Shown here piece by piece: positions 54,913 to 63,262 of a stretch of 64,000 bases of DNA. The stretch is from Weissella muntiaci (GTDB lineage: Bacteria; Bacillota; Bacilli; Lactobacillales; Lactobacillaceae), in the NCBI RefSeq assembly GCF_008107635.1, contig NZ_SDGZ01000010.1, positions 75,128 through 139,127 of the forward strand, in the 5' to 3' direction. The notes beneath the pieces were generated by a model. The model saw nothing but the letters and a program-made list of their open reading frames with translations. It did no database searches and was not told the origin of the DNA. Made by a program: the position numbers and the translations under genes. Within the stretch, counting starts at the first letter, position 1. Every line of letters begins with the position of its first letter.

Positions 54913-56385
54913 TTACCCACGTTTGCGTGGTGTTAAATCGACTTCCTTAAGCGGAATCAATTTTGTTTTCTTAACTGCTTTATAACTGAAGTAAAGAATG
55001 AAGAACAATGGCAATGCCAAATATGTCGTCACGATTCCCGACCAATTCCAATTAGCAATTGGACCAGAGAACGAACTCAAATCTTGACCGATAATAATAA
55101 CAATCGAAAGCACTAGGGCAATAATCGGACCAATTGGGAACCACTTCGCTTGATATTTTAGCTCGTTTAAATCATGACCTTGGGCAATGAAGGCTCGACG
55201 GAAACGGAAATGTGCGACCGCAATTCCAACCCAAGCAATGAAACCTGACAAACCAGAAGCAGCCACCAAGTAGAAGTAAATATCTGGGCCGGCAAAACTT
55301 GTTAGAAAGGCAAACGCACCAATTACTACGGTTGCTAAGACCGCCGGCACCGGTACTCCTGTTTTAATATTTGCACGTCCAAAAATCTTGGGCGCATGTT
55401 TCTCTTGCGCAAGTGAGTACAACATTCTTGAGGCAGCATAGAGCCATGAGTTTGCTGACGAAATCACCGATGTTAGGATCACAGCGTTCATAATCGAAGC
55501 AGCGGCTGCCAAACCGGCCTTTTGAAAGACCGTTGTAAATGGTGAAACTGTAATATCTGAATTATTGGCCGCTCTTAGTAGCGTTGGATCCTTATAATAA
55601 ACCAAAGCACCAATCACAAAGATTGAGAAGAAATAGAAAATCAAAATTCGCCAAAAGACCTGTCTTACTGCAGTTGGAACAGCCTTTTCTGGATTAACTG
55701 ACTCTCCCGCCGCAATTCCGACGATTTCAGTCCCTTGGAATGAGAAACCAGCCACCATGAAGACAGCCAACATGCCAGTGATTCCACCGACAAAGCCATG
55801 ATTACCAGCTGTCAGATTATGCATCACATCCGGCTTATATGAAAGAACCCCGAAGATTGTAATCAAACCGATGACCAAAAACGCAAGCACAGCGGTAACC
55901 TTAATCGCCGCCATCCAAAACTCTGATTCGCCGTACGCTTTTCCAGAAGTTAAGTTAATAGCTAGAATCAATACCAGCACAATCACCGACCAAATCCAAG
56001 TCGAAACATGGGGCAACCAAAAGCTCATTAAGACGCCAACCGTTGCTGCCTCAACCGCAACCGTAATGGCGGCATTGAACCAATAATTCCACCCCATCGC
56101 AAAACCGAACGCGTCATCAACGAAGTGTCCCGAGAAAGCGGCAAATGAACCCGACAACGGCATGTAGGCTGACATTTCACCCAGTCCAGTCATCAAGAAA
56201 TATACCATTACACCGATCGCGGCATAGGCTAAAAGCGCACCCATCGGACCGGCCTCAGCAACCGTTGCTCCAGAAGCAACGAAAAGTCCAGTTCCAATTG
56301 TTCCACCCAAAGCAATCATCGAAAGATGCCGTGTTTTCAGCGTCCTTTTCAAATCACCGGTCTGTTCTGTTCCATCATTTGACAT
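54913..56385 (-). CDS. lysP: Lysine-specific permease (APC family)
   Basis: The protein imports lysine with protons. It is a 490-residue, twelve-helix amino-acid transporter of the AAT group, with GTIGTGLFVASGATVA in helix 1 and the LysP-like blocks GFSFQGTEIVGIAAGES, AVRQVFWRILIFY and AHFRFRRAFIAQGHD. The similarity to E. coli LysP as I recall it is extensive. A lysine riboswitch upstream settles the substrate class. I start at the ATG at 56385, preceded by AGGAGA; a reading nine codons longer has no ribosome site. Confidence 0.93.
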   Translation of the reverse strand: MSNDGTEQTGDLKRTLKTRHLSMIALGGTIGTGLFVASGATVAEAGPMGALLAYAAIGVMVYFLMTGLGEMSAYMPLSGSFAAFSGHFVDDAFGFAMGWNYWFNAAITVAVEAATVGVLMSFWLPHVSTWIWSVIVLVLILAINLTSGKAYGESEFWMAAIKVTAVLAFLVIGLITIFGVLSYKPDVMHNLTAGNHGFVGGITGMLAVFMVAGFSFQGTEIVGIAAGESVNPEKAVPTAVRQVFWRILIFYFFSIFVIGALVYYKDPTLLRAANNSDITVSPFTTVFQKAGLAAAASIMNAVILTSVISSANSWLYAASRMLYSLAQEKHAPKIFGRANIKTGVPVPAVLATVVIGAFAFLTSFAGPDIYFYLVAASGLSGFIAWVGIAVAHFRFRRAFIAQGHDLNELKYQAKWFPIGPIIALVLSIVIIIGQDLSSFSGPIANWNWSGIVTTYLALPLFFILYFSYKAVKKTKLIPLKEVDLTPRKRG

Positions 56386-56424
56386 AAACTCTCCTAAAAT
56401 GTAAGAGGTCAATAGCTACCAAAG

Positions 56425-56463
56425 AAAAAATCCCTAGTTCACTCCATCGAGAAAACTAGGGAC
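56425..56463 (-). terminator. Riboswitch-controlled terminator before lysP
   Basis: TCCCTAGTT / AACTAGGGA (9 bp) followed on the minus strand by six T, between the lysine aptamer and the lysP start. It is the expression platform: lysine binding should favour it. Confidence 0.88.
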
Positions 56464-56477
56464 AAAATTGTCTTTAG

Positions 56478-56655
56478 TATGTGTCGATAGCTCCCCGCAG
56501 CCGACTTATTTTGCTGCGACAGTCCTAACGCTATTAACGTTAGGACCAACCTCGATTATTACCATAATCAAGATTTCGGCGACTGCCCCTTTCCTTACCA
56601 TCATTACCTGTCGGTTCAAAATAAGTACTCATGTTCATCGCGACCTCTATGTCGT
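56478..56655 (-). ncRNA. Lysine riboswitch (L-box)
   Basis: On the minus strand the conserved L-box segments appear in order: ATAGAGGTCGCGA, AGGAAAGGGGCAGTCGCCGAA, the stem TCCTAACG/CGTTAGGA followed by CTGTCGC, and finally GGGGAGCTATCG. The first and last pair as P1 (ATAG/CTAT). This matches the five-stem lysine aptamer of lysC and lysP leaders. A terminator follows. Confidence 0.93.
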
Positions 56656-56672
56656 ATTTAATTATGGGTTTT

Positions 56673-56701
56673 ATTATCACACGTCCAACTCGTTTTGGCA
56701 A
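56673..56701 (-). promoter_or_regulatory. Promoter for the lysine riboswitch-lysP transcript
   Basis: TTGCCA (56696-56701) and GATAAT (56673-56678) on the minus strand are 17 bases apart, each 5 of 6 to consensus. Transcription would start near 56666, about 10 bases before the aptamer. Confidence 0.7.
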
Positions 56702-56769
56702 GGATAAACTTCAGCAAACCGTCAAAAACAAATACAAATATGGACAAATCGGTTTTAATAAAGAAAGGT

Positions 56770-56775
56770 TATAAT
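56770..56775 (+). promoter_or_regulatory. Candidate -10 for the plus-strand membrane-protein gene
   Basis: A perfect TATAAT on the plus strand lies 80 bases upstream of the gene, with no good -35. A TGGTAAACT extended -10-like site at 56804-56812 is an alternative. Confidence 0.35.
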
Positions 56776-56855
56776 TCGCCCGGCGTTCCTAGTACTTAAC
56801 CGTTGATATGGTAAACTAAAATCAATATTTGTGAAATTTGGGAGAGTATTACACT

Positions 56856-57503
56856 ATGATTATCGGTCCTGATCGTTGGCGCAAGCCACTTTTACTGCTT
56901 TGGCTGATTATTTTTTTAATCGTCGCCTTTAATATCATTTTTCCAATGCCAGTATTCTCAATTATTGACAACTTGGCCTTCAGTTTTCAAAGCCGGCTAT
57001 TACCACATTGGCTGTTGCTGATATCTACACCGTTTTCCTGGTTTGCAACCGGCTTTGGTAACGCACTATTAATCCTGGCACTTGTCTTTTTATTATGGGG
57101 GTTTAAATATAAAATTCCGGCAACCTGGCTCCTATTTACCAATATTTCTGGCTGGCTATTAATCTCGATTTTGAGTCTATTTTTACATCACCAGGTTTCC
57201 GGTGGTCAGACAGTTTTCCCAAACAAAGCAATTTTTCTCAGCACACTATTACTCGCATACCTCTTTAACATCATCCTACCCGAGATCAAACGCATCCGTT
57301 ATCAACTGTTATTTCAGACGGTTTGCCTAATCTTCTTTGCCCTAATTTTGGTCAATCAACTTGGCAAGAACAATGCCGTTCCAAGCGACCTATTGGGGGG
57401 CTGGATTCTAGCGTTAATCTGGTTGACTTACACCGAAATATACTATGTTAAATATGCTAAAGAATTTCGTCGACGCGTCATTTTCAGAAATTCCTGGTAT
57501 TAA
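56856..57503 (+). CDS. PAP2-superfamily-like membrane protein, catalytic motifs degenerate
   Basis: A 215-residue protein with about six hydrophobic segments, the only plus-strand gene of the window. The C-terminal part AVPSDLLGGWILALIWL resembles the third motif of PAP2 phosphatases (HYPSDVLGGW), but the catalytic His is not there. Where PSGH would stand the sequence is FPNKA, and the first motif (K...RP) is not found. It is thus probably a non-enzymatic PAP2 relative. The ATG at 56856 has GGGAG about 10 bases upstream. It ends in a terminator. Function unknown. Confidence 0.65.
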   Translation: MIIGPDRWRKPLLLLWLIIFLIVAFNIIFPMPVFSIIDNLAFSFQSRLLPHWLLLISTPFSWFATGFGNALLILALVFLLWGFKYKIPATWLLFTNISGWLLISILSLFLHHQVSGGQTVFPNKAIFLSTLLLAYLFNIILPEIKRIRYQLLFQTVCLIFFALILVNQLGKNNAVPSDLLGGWILALIWLTYTEIYYVKYAKEFRRRVIFRNSWY

Positions 57504-57519
57504 CTCAAAAAACTAGTTA

Positions 57520-57557
57520 GGTTTGAAATGAAGCACTCTCCATTTCAAACCTTTTTT
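57520..57557 (+). terminator. Intrinsic terminator of the plus-strand gene
   Basis: GGTTTGAAATG / CATTTCAAACC (11-bp stem) followed by TTTTTT on the plus strand, 16 bases after the stop. Confidence 0.92.
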
Positions 57558-57561
57558 ATAG

Positions 57562-57596
57562 AAAAGACCCTCCAGTTTAAAACTGAAGGGCCTTTT
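57562..57596 (-). terminator. Intrinsic terminator of the folate operon
   Basis: AAAGGCCCTTCAGTTT / AAACTGGAGGGTCTTT (two G-U pairs) followed by TTTTC on the minus strand, just after fhs. It faces the plus-strand terminator. Confidence 0.88.
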
Positions 57597-57606
57597 AATT
57601 TTCTAA

Positions 57607-59271
57607 TTATGATAATCCTGTAATAACACCATGTTCGTCAATATCAATATCTAGGGCCGCTGGATGCTTAGGCAATCCAGGCATGGTTAAAATCGTACCA
57701 GTCAGAGCAACTAAGAATCCCGCTCCTAACTTAGGCACAAATTCACGAATATGAATTTTAAAGTCACGTGGTGCTCCCAATAATTTCGCATCGTCCGACA
57801 GTGAATACTGAGTCTTGGCCATAATAATAGGCAGTCGATCCCACCCCAACTTAGCGTAAGTTCGTAGCTGTTGTTCCGCCTTCGATGATAATTCAACACC
57901 TGCGCCGCCATAAATTTCTTGAACAATTTTGTTAAGCTTATCAAGCGCCGGCTCAGAAAAATCGTAGAGAGGATTAAATACGTGAGCTTGCTGGGTCGTT
58001 TCTACCAATGCCTGCGCAAGATTTTCAGCGCCAGCTCCACCGTCAGCCCATACAGTCACTGGATATGCTGCATGACCGTGCTCCACAACATAATGTTCAA
58101 TTGACGCCAACTCTGCATCAGTGTCCGTTGTGAAGCGATTGATTGCCACCACAACCGGTACACCATAGCGAGCCATACTTCTCAAATGCTGCCCAAGATT
58201 GGCCAAGCCCTTTTCCAAGGCCGGCAAATCCTCATTCTTTAATGAGTTCTTATCGGCACCACCATTCAATTTCAAGGCCCGGACTGTCGCCACAATCACA
58301 ATCGTATCTGGAGTCTTGCCTAATAATGGCACTTTAAAATCAAGAAACTTCTCGCCACCTAAATCCGCACCAAAGCCCGCTTCGGTCACAACATAATCAG
58401 CAAGTTGCAGTGCTGTTTTGGTCGCTTTAATTGAATTAGTCCCTTGAGCAATATTTGCAAACGGTCCACCGTGAATCAAGACCGGTGTATGGGCCAAAGT
58501 TTGGACTAGATTTGGCTTAATTGCATCTTTCAACATAACCGTCAGTGCCCCAGCAACACCCAGATCGGCAACCGTGACTGGCTCTTTATCATAGTTATAG
58601 CCAATTACAATTCGCTTAATTCGTGCTTTTAGATCCATTAAATCGTGCGCCAATGTCAAAATCGCCATTAGCTCTGAAGCGACTGTAATATCAAAGCCAT
58701 CCTCACGTGGAACACCACTTGTAGGACCGCCTAGGCCAATCGTGATGTGACGTAACGCCCGATCATTTACGTCTAGGGCCCGTTTCCAGATAATCCGGCG
58801 TGGGTCTAGGTTTAGAGGATTCCCCTGCTGTAGTGAATTATCAATTACCGCTGCCAGAGTGTTATGGGCACTTGTAAGGGCATGAAAATCACCGGTGAAG
58901 TGCAAATTAATGTCGGCCATTGGCACGACTTGTGCCATTCCACCACCAGTTGCGCCCCCCTTCATCCCCATCACTGGTCCCATCGAAGGTTCACGTAAGG
59001 CAACCATTGCCTTTTGGCCAATTTTGGCGAGCGCATCGGCCAATCCCACGGTTACCGTTGACTTTCCTTCGCCGGCAACTGTTGGGTTAATTGAGGTAAC
59101 AAGAATTAATTTCCCCAGCTTGGTTGATGTCGCCTTTGCTTCGTCAAGCACAATTTTGGCTTTATCGTAACCATACGGTTCAAGCTCTGTTTCCGTAATT
59201 CCAACGGTTGCTGCAACTTTGTTAATCGGCCATAGCTCGGCTGCTTGAGCAATTTCAATATCTGTCTTCAT
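57607..59271 (-). CDS. fhs: Formate--tetrahydrofolate ligase
   Basis: Fhs joins formate to tetrahydrofolate with ATP, giving 10-formyl-THF for purines and for Fmt. The 554-residue length is typical. The P-loop-like motif reads [11 protein letters not shown] at about 62-72, and [21 protein letters not shown] and the C-terminal KAQQ-free PGLPKHPAA are present. An AAGGAGGAG site is embedded in the end of folC, 2 bases away, so the two are coupled. It ends the folate operon. Confidence 0.96.
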   Translation of the reverse strand: MKTDIEIAQAAELWPINKVAATVGITETELEPYGYDKAKIVLDEAKATSTKLGKLILVTSINPTVAGEGKSTVTVGLADALAKIGQKAMVALREPSMGPVMGMKGGATGGGMAQVVPMADINLHFTGDFHALTSAHNTLAAVIDNSLQQGNPLNLDPRRIIWKRALDVNDRALRHITIGLGGPTSGVPREDGFDITVASELMAILTLAHDLMDLKARIKRIVIGYNYDKEPVTVADLGVAGALTVMLKDAIKPNLVQTLAHTPVLIHGGPFANIAQGTNSIKATKTALQLADYVVTEAGFGADLGGEKFLDFKVPLLGKTPDTIVIVATVRALKLNGGADKNSLKNEDLPALEKGLANLGQHLRSMARYGVPVVVAINRFTTDTDAELASIEHYVVEHGHAAYPVTVWADGGAGAENLAQALVETTQQAHVFNPLYDFSEPALDKLNKIVQEIYGGAGVELSSKAEQQLRTYAKLGWDRLPIIMAKTQYSLSDDAKLLGAPRDFKIHIREFVPKLGAGFLVALTGTILTMPGLPKHPAALDIDIDEHGVITGLS

Positions 59272-59272
59272 C

Positions 59273-60577
59273 CTACTCCTCCTTCACATTCACTGTGCCA
59301 TTCACATAAAAGCGTTGACGAACTTGACTTATAAAATATAAAGACCCTGTGATGATTGTAACCTCATCAGTCGATTTGGCTTGTAATAAAGCTTCAATCA
59401 ACCTTGGCCAGTCTGCATCCAAATGGACATGTGCGCCTTCCCAACCCCGATAATCTGTCAATTTCATTGCACGGTTATCATCAAAGCTTGTTAGAATCAA
59501 ATTTACATTAGGCAGGCTTGCTAGCATCGTTAACATGGTTTCGATATCCTTAGTCACAATCGCTGAAAATATGATTGTGATTGGTCGCGTTGCGTAACGT
59601 GTTTGAATATTTTCAACTAGGCGACTAATTGCCGGTACATTGTGCGCCCCATCCAGTATAACCAGCGGATTAATCTGGACCTTCTCCATTCGAGCAGGCC
59701 AACTCACATTAGCTAATCCACGCTGGATGATATCGCTAGTAATTGTAATGCCCGTCAGCTTTGCATAAACTAACACAAGTTCGATTGCGACGGCTGCATT
59801 ATCAATTTGATGAACACCAACTAATCCCTTATATAAGTCTGGGAAGGTATTCCCATCATCACTGAAAGCAAAATGCTCATTAGCCATGACGGTCACCTGA
59901 TAATCGCTCTGCCACTGATATAAAGTTGCGCCCTCCTGAGCCGACTTAGCTGCAATCACAGCCATAGCGACAGGCTCAATTCGGCCAGCTACAACTGGTA
60001 CTCCTGGCTTGATAATCCCCGCCTTGTGATGAGCAATCTCCGCCAATGAGTTTCCCAAAATATTAACATGATCGAGACCAATAGTGGTGATGACTGCTAA
60101 CAATGGTGTAATTACATTAGTACTGTCCTCTAATCCACCAAGCCCAACCTCAATAATTGCAACATCCAACTTGCTCTCCGCAAAATACAAAAATGCGATT
60201 GCAGTTGTCAGCTCAAAAACAGTCGTCCCAGCTGTTAGTTCATCCTGATCCAACGTCTCAACCAAAGGTCTTAATCGCTCGAGATAACCGATAAGTAAGT
60301 CGTCTGGTATTGCAGTCCCATTAATCGCAATTTGTTCGGTAAATTTTTCAATTGCCGGACTGGTAAAAGTTCCCACTGTTAATCCTTGTGCCTGTAGTAT
60401 TTCACGGGCAAAAGCAATCGTAGATCCCTTTCCATTCGTGCCTGCAATATGAATCATCGGTGTCATTTGCTCTGGATGACCTAATGAATCTAGGAGTGCT
60501 TGAATTCGATCAAGCCCCGGTCGAATGTTGAATTTTGCTCGACCATTCAGCCAAGCCCATGCTGCTTCATTCTTCAT
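59273..60577 (-). CDS. folC: Folylpolyglutamate synthase/dihydrofolate synthase
   Basis: FolC adds glutamate to dihydropteroate and to folates. The 434-residue Mur-ligase-like protein has the ATP loop GTNGKGST at 46-53, the Mg-binding LDHVNILG and DGAHN. It lies between the Nudix gene and fhs in the folate operon. Whether it also catalyses the DHFS step cannot be seen from sequence, but no second folC-like gene is in the cluster. Confidence 0.94.
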   Translation of the reverse strand: MKNEAAWAWLNGRAKFNIRPGLDRIQALLDSLGHPEQMTPMIHIAGTNGKGSTIAFAREILQAQGLTVGTFTSPAIEKFTEQIAINGTAIPDDLLIGYLERLRPLVETLDQDELTAGTTVFELTTAIAFLYFAESKLDVAIIEVGLGGLEDSTNVITPLLAVITTIGLDHVNILGNSLAEIAHHKAGIIKPGVPVVAGRIEPVAMAVIAAKSAQEGATLYQWQSDYQVTVMANEHFAFSDDGNTFPDLYKGLVGVHQIDNAAVAIELVLVYAKLTGITITSDIIQRGLANVSWPARMEKVQINPLVILDGAHNVPAISRLVENIQTRYATRPITIIFSAIVTKDIETMLTMLASLPNVNLILTSFDDNRAMKLTDYRGWEGAHVHLDADWPRLIEALLQAKSTDEVTIITGSLYFISQVRQRFYVNGTVNVKEE

Positions 60578-60592
60578 TACGTCTCTTTTCCG

Positions 60593-61084
60593 TCACATAC
60601 TAAAATATGGTTTAAATTCTGCTGTGACTTCATCCTTTGTCATCAACCTAACTGGTAATTCTGCCGTATGCGCGACTTCATCCGTCAATTCAAACAAGAA
60701 CCGAAAGTCAACGTGTTGATGTGCACCTTGCTCTTTAATTGGGTTGGCTGGAATTTCAATTACGTTTACGTCAATAATTTGCCCACCCTTAACAGTTAGA
60801 CCGGTCTCTTCAAAAAATTCGCGCTGAGCAGTTTCGAGTGGTGTTTCTCCAAGTTCAACATGACCAGCTGGTAATAACCATGTCTTTAAATACGGATGTT
60901 TAATGAAAAAGATACTCGTATCCTTAAAAACAACCGCACTAGCTGATATTTGTAAATCCGGATTGACTCGACCACGCAATTCCTTCGACCAATTCATTAA
61001 TTGTTCGCGAATCATCTTCTGTTGGTCAATATCAATTGGATGCTTAATTTGATCAATTAAAGCAATTAAATCTTGATTTTCCAT
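60593..61084 (-). CDS. Nudix hydrolase in the folate operon (FolQ candidate)
   Basis: The 163-residue protein carries a full Nudix box, GHVELGETPLETAQREFFEETGL (G at the start, REFFEE core), near residues 73-95. Nudix enzymes cleave nucleoside diphosphates linked to other groups. In Lactococcus a Nudix enzyme in the folate cluster removes pyrophosphate from dihydroneopterin triphosphate (FolQ). Position between folKP and folC makes that role plausible here; sequence alone does not prove it. Confidence 0.85.
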   Translation of the reverse strand: MENQDLIALIDQIKHPIDIDQQKMIREQLMNWSKELRGRVNPDLQISASAVVFKDTSIFFIKHPYLKTWLLPAGHVELGETPLETAQREFFEETGLTVKGGQIIDVNVIEIPANPIKEQGAHQHVDFRFLFELTDEVAHTAELPVRLMTKDEVTAEFKPYFSM

Positions 61085-61087
61085 CTG

Positions 61088-62683
61088 CTAATGCTCCTGA
61101 TATTCAACATAACCATCAACTAATAAACGCGTTGCGCGAGTGTCATGCGCACGAATTATACGCCCACCCGCAGATAACAACATTTGCTCAAAGATCAATG
61201 TCGAATATAGGCGTTCTGCAACTGGTAAATTAAAGACTTTCGACATAAATGATTTTCTCGAGATTGCAATCATCACTGGCAAACCAAGTTTGGTCAATAA
61301 TCCGGTTGTCTTCATCCGTTCAACAGAATCCATCCCATTTCTTTTGTCAAAGAAGCCCACGCCTGGATCGACTACAATCTGCTCTGCCTGCAAACCGTGC
61401 GCCAACAATTCCGCTTGCTTTTCCGCAAAAAATACTGGCAATTCATCATAGACATTATCTGCATGAGTAAAGCCAGCTCGGCCGTTGTTCATAACCACCA
61501 CAGCTGGATGATACTTTGCCAAGACCGCCAGTTTCGCTTCGGTATCAAATCCATCAATATCATTAATAATATCCGCTCCAGCCAGCAAAGCCTGTTCCAT
61601 AACATACGCTTCATCTGTGTCAATTGCGATCACAGCCGCTGGGAAGGTTGCTCTAATTGCCCGGAGGGGCTCTGCAAGGCGTTGCCATTCAACCTCTGGA
61701 CTAATGTCTTCATAGCCCGGTCGCGAGGACTTGCCGCCAAATTCAATTACATCCGCACCAGCATCTAAATCATCACGAACACGTTGTTCAATATATTCTA
61801 GCGTTAGATTTTGTGGTGCACCATCATAAAATGAATCCGGCGTAATATTAATAATTGAATATACAATCGGCTGAAAAGTTAAGTCAAAAGTGAACTTTTT
61901 GCCAGACCATATCACCCGATTACGTTCCAAGATCTTCGATAATTGTTCTTTACCCGCAAGAAATGGCCAGGCCGCAATTAAATTTCGTAACTCAAAAACA
62001 GTCATAAAGGCCAACAAGGCCGTTTGTCCAATCTCGGTCACACTTAAATTATGCCTGAGAAGTTCCTCCAAGCGCTCACGTACTGTACCTGAAACTTCGT
62101 CAAATTGAATTCCAATTGCCTGCAAGGAATGTTGCATCGGATTTGACTCGGTAATAACCATATTAAGGCTACCATCTCCCAGAATTTGAATTCCCGTCGT
62201 AATCTTTCGTAAGGTTTGCCCCGTCGCCTGTTGTTCAAGCGCCTGGATTCCAGCCTGTACGCGCTTACGCAACGGCGACTCATCAACAATCAATTCCGCA
62301 ATTGGTCGCAATACAAAGTAACGATTAAAAGCCTCTTTATGCGGAACATGTACATCATCTTGGTCAAATTCCTGCTCACCATAGAAGATGATATCAATAT
62401 CAATGGTTCTTGGTCCCCAATGAATCTTACGTTGCCGATTCAATGCATGTTCAACTGTATGAATAACATCAAGTAATTGTGGAACCGTCAGGGTTGTCGC
62501 AATTTCAACCGCCATATTAATAAAATCGTCCTGCACAATTCCACCAACCGGTGACGTTTCATAGTAACTCGATTTCTTTAATAGGAGGATTTCCGCGTGT
62601 TCGGTTAATTTTTGAACTGCCTCATCCAAATAGCGCTGACGATCACCAATATTACTCCCTAAACTCAAATAAACTTTTTCCAT
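61088..62683 (-). CDS. FolK-FolP fusion: HPPK / dihydropteroate synthase
   Basis: A 531-residue bifunctional enzyme. Residues 1-160 are 6-hydroxymethyl-dihydropterin pyrophosphokinase (YLSLGSNIGDR, SSYYETSPVGG, WGPRTIDIDIIFY). From about 270 comes dihydropteroate synthase: SIINITPDSFYDG, GGKSSRPG (family GGESTRPG), DIINDIDGF and the C-terminal RAHDTR. The middle 160-270 resembles the N-terminal extension of lactobacillal FolP. It makes dihydropteroate from the FolB product and p-aminobenzoate. It starts 3 bases after folB. Confidence 0.93.
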   Translation of the reverse strand: MEKVYLSLGSNIGDRQRYLDEAVQKLTEHAEILLLKKSSYYETSPVGGIVQDDFINMAVEIATTLTVPQLLDVIHTVEHALNRQRKIHWGPRTIDIDIIFYGEQEFDQDDVHVPHKEAFNRYFVLRPIAELIVDESPLRKRVQAGIQALEQQATGQTLRKITTGIQILGDGSLNMVITESNPMQHSLQAIGIQFDEVSGTVRERLEELLRHNLSVTEIGQTALLAFMTVFELRNLIAAWPFLAGKEQLSKILERNRVIWSGKKFTFDLTFQPIVYSIINITPDSFYDGAPQNLTLEYIEQRVRDDLDAGADVIEFGGKSSRPGYEDISPEVEWQRLAEPLRAIRATFPAAVIAIDTDEAYVMEQALLAGADIINDIDGFDTEAKLAVLAKYHPAVVVMNNGRAGFTHADNVYDELPVFFAEKQAELLAHGLQAEQIVVDPGVGFFDKRNGMDSVERMKTTGLLTKLGLPVMIAISRKSFMSKVFNLPVAERLYSTLIFEQMLLSAGGRIIRAHDTRATRLLVDGYVEYQEH

Positions 62684-62686
62684 CGC

Positions 62687-63040
62687 CTAACCTCTCATTT
62701 CAATCTCCGTATGATCAAAGATACCATCAATTGGTACCGCAATCTTTCGCACATGGACTTCGACTGCCGCAATCCGTTCGCTGTCGAGTGCCCTAACCAC
62801 TTGAATAATGTCATATGCAAGTTTCTCAATTAGATTAACTCGTGAACCACTGACAATCTTCTCGGTTACTTCGTAGAATGGCACATAGCTTAAACTATCA
62901 TCGATGTTATCACCACCATTAAAATCAAAAGCCGTTTCTACAATTAGATCAACTTCAATCTTTTGACCAACAACTTTCTCCTCTGGCAAAACACCAATAT
63001 GCCCTGAAAACTGCATGTTATTCAATTTTATTTTATACAT
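62687..63040 (-). CDS. folB: Dihydroneopterin aldolase
   Basis: FolB cleaves dihydroneopterin to 6-hydroxymethyl-dihydropterin. The 117-residue protein shows the family blocks GHIGVLPEEKVVGQKIEVDL and SRVNLIEKLAYDI, with the catalytic Glu and Lys in usual places. It is the first gene of the folate operon; GAGGTG precedes the ATG. Confidence 0.95.
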   Translation of the reverse strand: MYKIKLNNMQFSGHIGVLPEEKVVGQKIEVDLIVETAFDFNGGDNIDDSLSYVPFYEVTEKIVSGSRVNLIEKLAYDIIQVVRALDSERIAAVEVHVRKIAVPIDGIFDHTEIEMRG

Positions 63041-63117
63041 CGTTTCACCTCATCCCAAATGAGCTTTTAACGATAAGTTTACCAAAAATGAGCACCTATC
63101 TGTTAATGTCTCTATTA

Positions 63118-63147
63118 ATTGTACTCTGTGAATCCAACTTGTAACAA
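63118..63147 (-). promoter_or_regulatory. Candidate promoter for the folate operon
   Basis: On the minus strand TTGTTA (63142-63147) and TACAAT (63118-63123) are 18 bases apart, about 78 bases before folB. Confidence 0.5.
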
Positions 63148-63205
63148 AGTATCTTTCAAAAATAGTCAGACCAACTAATCATTCGTGCAACTTCCATTTA
63201 CAACG

Positions 63206-63242
63206 AAAAAGGTTAGCTGCCAACATTCTCGACAACTAACCT
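63206..63242 (-). terminator. Intrinsic terminator after the ABC binding-protein gene
   Basis: AGGTTAGTTGTC / GGCAGCTAACCT (12 bp, two G-U pairs) followed by TTTTT on the minus strand, 20 bases after the stop. Confidence 0.88.
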
Positions 63243-63262
63243 ACATAATTTAATTAAAATTT

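Noticed and set aside
59200-59300. ZTP riboswitch before fhs
   Set aside because: fhs starts 2 bases after the folC stop, so there is no room for a leader.
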